A stretch of 11,716 nucleotides of DNA. It comes from Methylococcaceae bacterium (lineage in GTDB: Bacteria; Pseudomonadota; Gammaproteobacteria; Methylococcales; Methylomonadaceae). Position 1 is the first letter of the stretch. Each line of letters starts with the position of its first letter. Made by a program: the position numbers and the translations under genes. The DNA lies in contig WTBX01000120.1 in the NCBI GenBank assembly GCA_013138855.1, positions 1 to 11,716 of the forward strand, given 5' to 3'. The notes under the pieces are model-generated. The model was not told the origin of the DNA. It did no database searches and saw only the letters and a list, made by a program, of their open reading frames with translations. Positions 1 through 6,110 of this stretch are shown here, one piece after another.

Positions 1-17
1 CCTCTTTTTTTAAGAGG
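1..17. repeat. Short hairpin at the window edge, possible terminator
   Basis: CCTCTT (1-6) pairs perfectly with AAGAGG (12-17) around a loop of five T. The stem may extend beyond the left edge, since a run of G follows at 16-20. It could be the end of a terminator of an unseen gene or a fragment of the repeats that fill the next 700 bases. The call is limited by the truncation. Confidence 0.35.
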
Positions 18-36
18 GGGACTGAACACTTACATA

Positions 37-130
37 AATTAGACAAATTCAAATAAGCTCGCTTTAAAATACATAGATAAAACTTCGTGCGCGACTAAAA
101 GTCGCGACTCCGCGTGAGTAGTTACAATAT
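37..130. repeat. Left arm of a large imperfect inverted repeat
   Basis: The reverse complement of this stretch matches 579-655 closely. Shared blocks include ATATTGTAACTA, GCGGAG, CGCGACTTTT, CGAGCTTATTT and TCTAATT, in the same order. This arm is longer because it keeps a complete CGCGACT-AAA-AGTCGCG palindrome (90-106), which in the right arm is reduced to its first half. The two arms enclose about 450 bp of further repeats, so the whole may be a decayed non-autonomous mobile element or a pair of opposed copies of one interspersed repeat. No transposase is present. Confidence 0.7.
90..106. repeat. Palindrome CGCGACT-AAA-AGTCGCG, copy 1
   Basis: Perfect 7-bp arms (90-96 and 100-106) flank an AAA loop. 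The same palindrome recurs at 688-706 with an 8-bp stem, and in altered forms near 603-612, 7406-7423 and 7483-7499. All copies are intergenic. No run of T follows this copy, so it is an interspersed repeat rather than an obvious terminator. Confidence 0.75.
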
Positions 131-139
131 TTGAAAACT

Positions 140-206
140 TTCGATTTGTACAATTAAAAGACTGGCAGCTACCCAAAAGACTATGCCTTGCGGGTAGTCA
201 GCAATC
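140..206. repeat. GACTGGC hairpin element, degraded copy 1
   Basis: The first 30 bases (140-169) match 323-352 with three differences, all transitions. Inside, CTACCC (169-174) pairs with GGGTAG (192-197), but the outer arm GACTGGC has only a degraded partner after 197. This makes it the weakest of three copies of the same element (compare 323-389 and 420-466). Confidence 0.65.
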
Positions 207-322
207 TTATGTGGTTCTCGGTTTTATTTTTTAAGGGGTAAAAGTGATTTTAGTCATGATGAATGTAGCATTTTTTCATATTAATTGCGCTAGTATCACT
301 AATTCTAAGTAAGCTATAAAAA

Positions 323-389
323 TTCGATTTGTACGATCAAAAGACTGGCGGCAAACTGAAGGGCGAAGCCCTTTGGTTTGCTGCCAGTC
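323..389. repeat. GACTGGC hairpin element, copy 2, with a long stem-loop
   Basis: Positions 343-389 fold into one long hairpin. GACTGGC (343-349) pairs with GCCAGTC (383-389), GCAAAC (351-356) with GTTTGC (376-381), and AAGGGC (359-364) with GCCCTT (368-373), leaving a GAA loop. Bases joining these blocks form only G-T wobbles, so the stem is continuous over about 22 pairs. The leader 323-342 is shared with copy 1. It is probably a REP- or BIME-like intergenic palindrome. Confidence 0.8.
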
Positions 390-419
390 CCCACGCTTAT
401 AGTTATGTATTTAAGTGGG

Positions 420-466
420 GACTGGCAGCTACCCAAAAGACTACGTCTTTCAGGTAGCCGCCAGTC
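420..466. repeat. GACTGGC hairpin element, copy 3
   Basis: The 5' arm 420-433 and the 3' arm 453-466 pair with a single A-C mismatch. AAAGAC (436-441) and GTCTTT (445-450) then extend the stem to a three-base loop. The sequence of the 5' half is the same as in copy 1 (GCAGCTACCC). The arm also pairs outside its own hairpin: 380-394 and 415-429 form a perfect 15-bp inverted repeat that bridges copies 2 and 3. Confidence 0.8.
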
Positions 467-542
467 TAGCGTGAAATTATTTTATAGATTACTTTAAAAA
501 AGATGGTACTAGTGATTTAAGAAAGGGCAACTTGAAGAAAGG

Positions 543-583
543 CTTAGGAATGAAAAAATAACATCCGAAACTTAAAATATATT
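543..583 (+). repeat. CTTAGGAATG / ACATCCGAAACTT interspersed repeat, copy 1
   Basis: This 41-base stretch recurs on the opposite strand at 3346-3389, almost identical except for a 4-base insertion in the A-rich middle. A more diverged copy lies at 3233-3266. It runs directly into the right arm of the large inverted repeat at 579, so the two repeat families are joined here. Confidence 0.75.
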
Positions 584-655
584 GTAACTATTCAGGCGGA
601 GCCGCGACTTTTCTGGTATGAGTTTTAAAACGAGCTTATTTTAATCTGTCTAATT
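579..655. repeat. Right arm of the large imperfect inverted repeat
   Basis: Inverted partner of 37-130. It lacks the second half of the CGCGACT palindrome and has a shorter central part. Between the arms lie the three GACTGGC hairpins and one CTTAGGAATG repeat, and no open frame with recognisable homology. Confidence 0.7.
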
Positions 656-687
656 GATAGGTTTTAAACGATGTTTTTAGGTCTCGT

Positions 688-706
688 GCGCGACTAAAAG
701 TCGCGC
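688..706. repeat. Palindrome CGCGACT-AAA-AGTCGCG, copy 2
   Basis: This is an 8-bp perfect stem (GCGCGACT with AGTCGCGC) and an AAA loop, with the same TCGTGCGCGAC context as copy 1. It ends 11 bases downstream of the stop codon of the minus-strand VanZ-family gene, where it could act as a 3' stem for that transcript. The following minus-strand bases contain no clear T run. Confidence 0.7.
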
Positions 707-716
707 TTCCGTTTCC

Positions 717-1070
717 TCATGGTTTAAAAAATTTATACATCATCAGTCCTGCTAATATCGCGCCTAGGGTATCAGCAAGCCAATCAGCAGTATCTGCTAC
801 ACGACCTTTAACAAAGGATTGATGCCATTCATCAGATATACCATAAAGACTACAAAAAACTATACTCATTAAAACCAGTATAATAGGGCGTTTTATATAA
901 GCTTTAAAACTGCGCCATGCTAAAACAGCCATCACAAAATAGGCTGTTGCATGATGTAATTTATCTTGGTGTGCAAATAGCATTGGCATCGGAAGAGTAG
1001 GTCGATCTGATAGCCAATATATGAGTGTGCAATATAAAATAAGGCTTAGAAAATTTAGGAATTTAATCAT
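717..1070 (-). CDS. VanZ-family membrane protein
   Basis: A 117-residue inner-membrane protein with about four hydrophobic segments (roughly residues 4-20, 40-55, 62-78 and 96-113). It carries the conserved VanZ-like pattern: DKLHHATAY (36-44), then YGISDEWHQSFVKGR (76-90) and a D-rich DTADWLADTLGA (93-104). The namesake VanZ gives low-level teicoplanin resistance, but small proteobacterial members have no settled function, and resistance should not be assumed. Length is typical of the short stand-alone members. The ATG is only 7 bp from the divergent DUF455 start, so its promoter must lie inside that gene. No good Shine-Dalgarno is visible. Family assignment is firm; the role is unknown. Confidence 0.85.
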   Translation of the reverse strand: MIKFLNFLSLILYCTLIYWLSDRPTLPMPMLFAHQDKLHHATAYFVMAVLAWRSFKAYIKRPIILVLMSIVFCSLYGISDEWHQSFVKGRVADTADWLADTLGAILAGLMMYKFFKP

Positions 1071-1077
1071 TTTGAAT

Positions 1078-1875
1078 ATGGATAATATATTTATTTTTGC
1101 TAAAAGTTGTTTGCAAAAGGTTGATATTGACGAAAAATTAACGCTAACACATAAAGCATGGGCTTTATGTCAGCAAAATAAGTTAAGTTTTGAATCAAGC
1201 TCGCCTGTACAAGCTATTTCAGAAACGCGCTTTCCTGTCTCACCTCAATTATTACCTGCTCATAAAACCCCTAAACGTGGCTTCGGTTCGCCTGCGGGTA
1301 TTGCGGCATTATTTCATTCCTTGGCGCATATTGAGTTTGTTGCTATTTATTTGGCGTGGGATATTATCTATCGTTTTCGCGGTTTACCTGAACAGTTTTA
1401 TAAAGACTGGTTGCAAGTTGCTGATGAGGAAGCACAGCATTTTGCGTTGATTCGTAAACATCTGCTAGATAACTATGGTACAGATTATGGTGATTTAGCG
1501 GCACATAAAGGGCTTTGGGAACATGCTGAAGATACCGCACATGATGTATTGGCGCGTTTAGCATTAGTGCCTCGCTGTATGGAAGCGCGAGGATTGGATG
1601 CTACGCCCATGATGATAGAAAAATTTAAAAATAAAGGCGATGAAGTCAGTGTCGCTATTTTAACGCGTATTTTAGACGATGAAGTCGGGCATGTTGCCTT
1701 TGGTTCGTTCTGGTTTAAGACTTTGTGTGAACAACAAGGCTTTAATGCAGAAGATAAATATAAAGAATTAATCATAAAATACTTTAAAGGCAAACCGAAA
1801 GGCCCTTTTAATAAAGAAATGCGTATAATTGCAGGTTTTTCCGATTCAGAATTAGACTGGCTAGAGCATAGATGA
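1078..1875 (+). CDS. DUF455 ferritin-like domain protein
   Basis: A 265-residue soluble protein of the DUF455 family (COG2833). It has a ferritin-like four-helix pattern of possible diiron ligands: E86 (in HIE), E118 and H121 (EEAQH), E169 (CMEARGLD) and E202 with H205 (DEVGH). Other family hallmarks are YGDLAAHKGLWE (137-148) and EARGLDATP (169-177). The biochemical function of the family is not established; iron binding is inferred from ligand spacing. The frame is open back to an ATG at 1021, but that start lies inside the opposing VanZ gene and adds 19 residues without family similarity, so 1078 is chosen. The closest AGGA (1057-1060) is too far away to be convincing. The stop overlaps the nnrS start (ATGA), which suggests translational coupling and a shared nitrosative or iron-stress role. 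Confidence 0.88.
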   Translation: MDNIFIFAKSCLQKVDIDEKLTLTHKAWALCQQNKLSFESSSPVQAISETRFPVSPQLLPAHKTPKRGFGSPAGIAALFHSLAHIEFVAIYLAWDIIYRFRGLPEQFYKDWLQVADEEAQHFALIRKHLLDNYGTDYGDLAAHKGLWEHAEDTAHDVLARLALVPRCMEARGLDATPMMIEKFKNKGDEVSVAILTRILDDEVGHVAFGSFWFKTLCEQQGFNAEDKYKELIIKYFKGKPKGPFNKEMRIIAGFSDSELDWLEHR

Positions 1876-3047
1876 AAACACAACAGATTTTTGATTACCC
1901 TATTTTTAATTTGGGCTTCAGGGCTTTTTTTGCCTTAGCAGGTTTGTCAGCATTGGCGTTAATTGCGTTATGGACATCTATTTTTGATGGTTCATTAGAG
2001 ATGGATAATTATTATCCCAGTCTTTATTGGCATGGCCATGAAATGTTATTGGGCTATGCAACCGCCGTTATTTCAGGGTTTTTATTAACGGCTGTTAAAA
2101 ATTGGACGGGTAAACAAACCATACAAGGGGACAGTTTAGCGATGCTATGTTTACTGTGGCTGTATGGACGCATCGTGCCATTTTATTCAGAACTATTGCC
2201 TGATTTTATTATTGCGGCTATCGACTTTGCTTTTTTGCCTGCCTTAATTATCTGTGTTTTTAAGCCCATTGCCGAAGTTGATAAGCCGAAAATGTTGTTG
2301 TTTCCAACTTTGCTCTCTGTCATGGTCTTAGGTAATGCTTTGATTCATGCAGAAGTATTAGGTTTTGCTGAAAATACCGCGACATTCGGGATTAATTTAG
2401 TCGTCACCACTATTATTATGATGATTATGGTGATTGCAGGTCGAGTCTTTCCTTTTTTTACGGAACGCGCTTTATCTGGGGTGTTGATTATTCGTAACCC
2501 TTTGTTTGATGGCTTAGCCATTGCCTCTGCATTATGTGTGTTTATCTTGTTGTTAATGAATGTAACAGGCACGACATTAGCGGTTGCTGCGATAGTGGCC
2601 GTTATTACAAATATTATGCGGATTGGGGGTTGGTATGTGCATAGAATCTGGTTTTTGCCTTTATTATGGGTGCTTTATATCGGTTATGGCTGGATTATTT
2701 TAGGGTTTATTCTTACGGCTTTATCGGCTTATAACGTTATTTCTCCGACTCTTGCGATACATGCGTTTACCGTAGGCGGTATAGGTGTGCTAACTTTAGG
2801 AATGATGGCGAGAGTTTCGCTAGGACATACAGGGCGAGCTTTGCGTGTTTCTAACGCGATTGCCTTAGCATTTGTTTTGATTAATGTGGCATCGCTGTTT
2901 AGAGTTTTAATGCCGTTTTTATTGCCTGATTGGTATGCCAATATGGTTTATTTTTCAACGCTATGCTGGTTGGCGGCATTCTCGTTGTTTATCTTGGTTT
3001 ATACACCAATATTGACGGCAGTGAGAGAGGATGGCAAGGAAGGTTAG
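1872..3047 (+). CDS. nnrS: NnrS-family heme/copper membrane protein
   Basis: A 391-residue polytopic inner-membrane protein, hydrophobic along nearly its whole length (about 11-12 segments). Family signatures are WHGHEM (53-58), GFLLTAVKNWTG (69-80), AGRVFPFFTERAL (189-201) and the C-terminal GGIGVLTLGMMARVSLGHTGR region (302-322). H54, H56, H297 and H319 are candidate metal or heme ligands. NnrS proteins are induced by nitric oxide in denitrifiers and, in Vibrio cholerae, relieve NO damage to the cellular iron pool. They are not NO reductases themselves. The ATG overlaps the DUF455 stop by 4 bp, so the two genes form one transcript. No NnrR/Dnr-type operator was recognised upstream. Length and motifs are complete, so the gene looks intact. 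Confidence 0.92.
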   Translation: MKTQQIFDYPIFNLGFRAFFALAGLSALALIALWTSIFDGSLEMDNYYPSLYWHGHEMLLGYATAVISGFLLTAVKNWTGKQTIQGDSLAMLCLLWLYGRIVPFYSELLPDFIIAAIDFAFLPALIICVFKPIAEVDKPKMLLFPTLLSVMVLGNALIHAEVLGFAENTATFGINLVVTTIIMMIMVIAGRVFPFFTERALSGVLIIRNPLFDGLAIASALCVFILLLMNVTGTTLAVAAIVAVITNIMRIGGWYVHRIWFLPLLWVLYIGYGWIILGFILTALSAYNVISPTLAIHAFTVGGIGVLTLGMMARVSLGHTGRALRVSNAIALAFVLINVASLFRVLMPFLLPDWYANMVYFSTLCWLAAFSLFILVYTPILTAVREDGKEG

Positions 3048-3079
3048 ATGAGTAATTGGTTGGTTTGACTTAGGAACGT

Positions 3080-3209
3080 GCATGAAATAACTTGAGCAAC
3101 TTTGTAAAAATAAAAACGAGTTTTAAACCTCCGAGGTCTTTAAGATCACGGAGGTTTGCAGCTCATTAAGTTTCAAATGATTAAAAAGGTTGGCTAAATT
3201 ATTTCATGC
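3080..3209. repeat. 130-bp foldback (MITE-like) element
   Basis: The ends form an 11-bp perfect inverted repeat, GCATGAAATAA (3080-3090) with TTATTTCATGC (3199-3209). It continues imperfectly for about 15 more bases with small gaps. In the centre, AAACCTCCG (3125-3133) pairs with CGGAGGTTT (3149-3157), and GTC/GAT bases extend the stem inwards. The whole stretch can fold on itself. No T run follows the central stem on the plus strand, so it is not a standard terminator for nnrS, though it may serve as one for the convergent pair. No target-site duplication is obvious. Confidence 0.6.
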
Positions 3210-3210
3210 C

Positions 3211-3224
3211 CTTCATGGTGAAAA
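3211..3224 (+). repeat. Direct repeat CTTCATGGTGAAAA, copy 1
   Basis: This 14-base sequence occurs again without change at 3334-3347. Both copies are followed within about 12 bases by a copy of the CTTAGGAATG/ATCCGAAACTT repeat, though in opposite orientation, so the gap seems built from duplicated repeat units. Confidence 0.6.
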
Positions 3225-3232
3225 GATAAAAG

Positions 3233-3266
3233 CCTAAGGAATGCGATTTTAATAACTTCCGAAACT
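3233..3266 (+). repeat. CTTAGGAATG / TCCGAAACT interspersed repeat, diverged copy
   Basis: It reads CCTAAGGAATG, then a T-rich middle, then AATAACTTCCGAAACT. This aligns with 543-583 on the same strand, with several substitutions, and with the reverse complement of 3346-3389. With 3346-3389 it forms an inverted pair around the palindrome at 3284-3342. Confidence 0.6.
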
Positions 3267-3283
3267 ACTCAATCAACTTATAA

Positions 3284-3342
3284 ACCATGAAGCGCATGAA
3301 GTTTTAATGATTTATCTTCATGAGCTTCGTGTTCTTCATGGT
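3284..3342. repeat. Nested ATGAAG/CTTCAT palindrome between convergent genes
   Basis: The outer arms ACCATGAAG (3284-3292) and CTTCATGGT (3334-3342) pair perfectly. The inner arms CATGAAG (3295-3301) and CTTCATG (3316-3322) also pair, giving a two-tier stem-loop. It lies between the 3' ends of nnrS and the phosphoesterase gene. It may be a bidirectional transcription stop or a REP-like element; there is no strong U tract on either side. Confidence 0.65.
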
Positions 3343-3345
3343 GAA

Positions 3346-3389
3346 AATATATTTTAAGTTTCGGATGTTATTTAATTTTCATTCCTAAG
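3346..3389 (-). repeat. CTTAGGAATG / ACATCCGAAACTT interspersed repeat, copy 3
   Basis: The reverse complement matches 543-583 nearly base for base, apart from four extra bases in the A-rich middle. It ends one base before the stop codon of the minus-strand phosphoesterase, so it makes up the immediate 3' end of that transcript. Confidence 0.75.
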
Positions 3390-3390
3390 A

Positions 3391-4119
3391 TTAAATCTCA
3401 ACAATTTTATTTTGGTCGAAGCCTGCAACTTCTCGACGGCCTTTGTACCCTCTGGGATTACTTAAAATGCGGGTTCCTGAAATACTATAGTCATTTGGAC
3501 TATGTATGTGTCCATGAAACCATGCAACAATGTCAGTTTTACTAATTAAGTCATCTAATGTATTGCAATAAGCGAGTTTTTTAAGCTCATTGTTACCTTC
3601 TCGCCAACTCCAGCGTAAAGGCGCATGATGGGTAATGACTACAGTTTTACCGTCAAAAGGCTCTTCTAGTTCATTTTCAAGCCATAATTTAGAGGTTCTA
3701 TGCAGCCGCGTAAAAATTGCTTGATCGAAAGAATCTTCTTTAAAACGAATCGTTCTAAAATCATTTAAACGCATTCCTAATTCATTGGCTTTTTCTTCAC
3801 CTGCAATCAGTAAATCCGTCCATAATGTGCAACCTAAAAAGCGAATACCTCCCAAAACTAAGCTATCTTTTTCAAGAAAATAAATATTACTGTTAGCACA
3901 AGTCGTACGCAGCATACTCAGGGTTCTTTTGTATTCATGGGTATAAAACTCATGGTTTCCAGCAATATAGATGATGGGCTTGTCGATACCTTTAAGCCAG
4001 TTAATACCTTGCCTACCTATACCGATATCACCTGCGGCGATAATAAGGTCGGCATCGTTTTCGGGGCGTTCTAGCCTGCCGAATTCTAAATGAACGTCAG
4101 AAAAATAATTTATCCTCAC
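3391..4119 (-). CDS. Calcineurin-like metallophosphoesterase
   Basis: A 242-residue cytoplasmic protein with the full metallophosphoesterase ligand set in order: DVH (D8, H10), AGD (D31), GNHE (N55, H56, E57), ITHH (H164) and GHIH (H204, H206). Such enzymes hold two metal ions and cleave phosphomonoesters or phosphodiesters. The substrate of this one cannot be read from sequence. No additional domain, signal peptide or membrane segment is present. The start is GTG (complement of 4117-4119) and begins MRINYFSDVH, leaving only seven residues before the first ligand, as is usual. The Shine-Dalgarno is poor. It is transcribed away from ispG, with 95 bp between the starts, and converges on nnrS. 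Repeats occupy its 3' flank. Confidence 0.88.
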   Translation of the reverse strand: MRINYFSDVHLEFGRLERPENDADLIIAAGDIGIGRQGINWLKGIDKPIIYIAGNHEFYTHEYKRTLSMLRTTCANSNIYFLEKDSLVLGGIRFLGCTLWTDLLIAGEEKANELGMRLNDFRTIRFKEDSFDQAIFTRLHRTSKLWLENELEEPFDGKTVVITHHAPLRWSWREGNNELKKLAYCNTLDDLISKTDIVAWFHGHIHSPNDYSISGTRILSNPRGYKGRREVAGFDQNKIVEI

Positions 4120-4152
4120 AATTTATAACTCTATTGCTTATCCTGTATGGAG

Positions 4153-4158
4153 TATAAT
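4153..4158 (+). promoter_or_regulatory. Candidate -10 box for the ispG operon
   Basis: A perfect TATAAT lies 57 bp before the ispG ATG, in the gap between divergent genes. The best TTG-like -35 (TTGCTT, 4134-4139) is only 13 bp upstream, which is too close, and no extended TGn precedes the box. The call therefore rests on the -10 hexamer and its position. Confidence 0.35.
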
Positions 4159-4214
4159 TTCAATAATCCTATTCTTTCAGATATTCGTATTTTTTTCCAA
4201 CAAAGATTTTTATT

Positions 4215-5435
4215 ATGTCGATCAGTACAAGAAAAAACACTCAACAAGTTTTAGTCGGTAACGTTAAAGTAGGTGGTGATGCACCTATTGTAGTGCAGTC
4301 TATGACTAATACAGATACCGCTGATATTGCGGGAACTGTGAGACAAATCGCAGAATTGTCTACCGCAGGCTCTGAATTAGTGCGTATTACTGTTAACACA
4401 GAAGAGGCGGCTAAAGCGGTCTACGAAATTCGCAATCAACTCGACAAGCAAGGTTATTCAGTGCCGATTATCGGTGATTTCCATTTTAACGGGCATAAGT
4501 TACTGGAAAAATATCCTGATTGTGCCGCAGCATTAGATAAATATCGTATTAACCCAGGTAATGTCGGCCGAGGAAAAAGCCGCGATCCACAATTTCAGCA
4601 AATGATTGAGTTTGCCTGTAAATATGACAAACCCGTGCGTATTGGGGTTAATGGGGGCAGTTTAGATCAAGCTGTTTTAACGCGCTTATTAGATGAAAAT
4701 CGTGATAGAGCTGTGCCTTTAGAATTATCCGCGATCACTCGCGAAGCTATTATTTTATCAGCGTTAGAAAGTGCTGCCAAAGCTCAAGACATTGGCTTAG
4801 GAAAAGACAAAATTATCTTATCTTGTAAAATCAGTAATGTGCAAGATTTAATTAGTATTTATCAAGATCTTTCAGGGCGTGCTGATTACGCCTTACATTT
4901 AGGGCTGACTGAAGCGGGGATGGGATCTAAAGGCATTGTGTCATCATCCGCTGCACTTTCCGTTCTTATGCAGCAAGGCATTGGCGATACCATTCGTATT
5001 TCTTTAACCCCAGAACCCGGTGCGGCTAGAACTAAAGAAGTCGTCGTCGCTCAGGAAATTTTACAAACGATGGGCTTTAGAGCGTTCACGCCGATGGTCA
5101 TTGCTTGTCCTGGTTGTGGACGTACAACCAGTGATTATTTCCAAAAATTGGCGTTAGACATTCAAAATTATTTACGCGATCAAATGCCTGTATGGAAAAA
5201 TAAATACCAAGGCGTAGAAAATATGGAAGTCGCTGTCATGGGTTGCGTCGTCAATGGCCCAGGTGAAAGTAAAAATGCCAATATAGGTATTAGTCTTCCC
5301 GGAACAGGAGAATCACCTGTCGCACCTGTTTATGAAGATGGTGAAAAAACCGTAACCTTGAAAGGTGACAGAATTGCCGAAGAATTTCATGATTTGGTTG
5401 AACGCTATATTGAAAGAACTTACGGTTCTAAATAA
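4215..5435 (+). CDS. ispG: 4-hydroxy-3-methylbut-2-enyl diphosphate synthase
   Basis: IspG (GcpE) converts 2-C-methyl-erythritol 2,4-cyclodiphosphate to HMBPP in the MEP pathway of isoprenoid synthesis, in the cytoplasm. The 406-residue protein has the N-terminal TIM-barrel signature (VGGDAPIVVQSMTNTDT, 19-35; RINPGNVG, 111-118) and a C-terminal [4Fe-4S] domain. That domain has Cys298 and Cys301 (CPGCGRT), Cys344 (GCVVNGPGES) and Glu351 as expected cluster ligands. It is somewhat longer than E. coli IspG (372 residues), mainly through extra residues between Cys301 and Cys344, a variation also seen in other proteobacteria. It heads a run with can, apbE and nqrM. The upstream A-rich sequence gives only a weak ribosome site. 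Confidence 0.97.
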   Translation: MSISTRKNTQQVLVGNVKVGGDAPIVVQSMTNTDTADIAGTVRQIAELSTAGSELVRITVNTEEAAKAVYEIRNQLDKQGYSVPIIGDFHFNGHKLLEKYPDCAAALDKYRINPGNVGRGKSRDPQFQQMIEFACKYDKPVRIGVNGGSLDQAVLTRLLDENRDRAVPLELSAITREAIILSALESAAKAQDIGLGKDKIILSCKISNVQDLISIYQDLSGRADYALHLGLTEAGMGSKGIVSSSAALSVLMQQGIGDTIRISLTPEPGAARTKEVVVAQEILQTMGFRAFTPMVIACPGCGRTTSDYFQKLALDIQNYLRDQMPVWKNKYQGVENMEVAVMGCVVNGPGESKNANIGISLPGTGESPVAPVYEDGEKTVTLKGDRIAEEFHDLVERYIERTYGSK

Positions 5436-5448
5436 GGGATAAACAGCT

Positions 5449-6105
5449 ATGTCAGGAAAAAAAGACAAAGTAATGCGCGAAATGCTGTTTAAAAGAAACG
5501 AGGAATGGGCAGAGAGGATGCTCGAATCTGACCCTGAGTTTTTTAAACGCTTACATAAACAACAATCACCTGAATATTTATGGATAGGCTGCTCTGATAG
5601 CCGTGCGTCTGCAAATCAGATTTTTAATTTAGACCCAGGTGAAATATTCGTTCATCGTAACATTGCCAATGTGGTAGTACATACCGATTTAAATTGTTTA
5701 TCTGTGATTCAATTTGCTGTTGAAATCTTAAAAGTTAAGCATATTATTGTTTGTGGGCATTATGGTTGTGGTGGTGTGAAAGCGGCAATGGAAAATCATG
5801 AACATGGATTGATTGACAACTGGTTACGTCATATTCAAGATGTTTATAGAACGCATAAACACGAACTTGAGCGCGTGGAAGTTCCTAATGATCGCTTTAG
5901 GTTATTATGTGAAAAAAATGTCATTGAACAAGTGATGAATGTTTGCCATACCACTATCGTGCAAAAAACATGGCGAGAGAACAGGGAGCTATCCATTCAT
6001 GGCTGGATTTACAGTATTAAAAATGGCATTTTAAAAGATTTAAATGCCTGTGCATCTAATCCAGAACAACTTGCCGAAGTTTATGACCGTCATGGTGTTA
6101 ATTAA
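5449..6105 (+). CDS. can: Beta-class carbonic anhydrase
   Basis: This enzyme interconverts CO2 and bicarbonate in the cytoplasm, supplying bicarbonate to carboxylases. The 218 residues match E. coli Can in length. Zinc ligands are Cys48, Asp50 (CSDSRA, with Arg52 as the dyad partner), His104 and Cys107 (CGHYGCGG). The HRNIAN block (69-74) and the C-terminal HGWIYSIKNGIL (184-195) are typical. It starts 13 bp after ispG and ends 5 bp before apbE, so it is almost certainly cotranscribed with both. There is no functional link with isoprenoid synthesis beyond the shared transcript. GGGATAA upstream gives a modest ribosome site. All catalytic residues are present. Confidence 0.95.
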   Translation: MSGKKDKVMREMLFKRNEEWAERMLESDPEFFKRLHKQQSPEYLWIGCSDSRASANQIFNLDPGEIFVHRNIANVVVHTDLNCLSVIQFAVEILKVKHIIVCGHYGCGGVKAAMENHEHGLIDNWLRHIQDVYRTHKHELERVEVPNDRFRLLCEKNVIEQVMNVCHTTIVQKTWRENRELSIHGWIYSIKNGILKDLNACASNPEQLAEVYDRHGVN

Positions 6106-6110
6106 TCCTA

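Noticed and set aside
140..466. CRISPR array
   Set aside because: Repeat units are palindromic, unevenly spaced and diverged, with no uniform spacers and no cas genes.
1021..1077. Longer N terminus for the DUF455 protein starting at ATG 1021
   Set aside because: It lies within the opposing VanZ-family gene, lacks a ribosome site and adds residues without family similarity.
1190..1450. Plus-strand 86-codon frame
   Set aside because: Out-of-frame shadow inside the DUF455 gene.
1364..1883. Minus-strand open frames (1364-1564, 1485-1883)
   Set aside because: They are antiparallel shadows of the DUF455 gene with no recognisable protein features.
2345..2941. Minus-strand frames opposite nnrS (2345-2572, 2729-2941)
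   Set aside because: They have low-complexity or shadow composition, while the plus strand encodes a complete NnrS.
3125..3157. Rho-independent terminator for nnrS
   Set aside because: The stem is strong, but GCAGCTC follows instead of a T run, and it sits at the centre of a larger foldback repeat.
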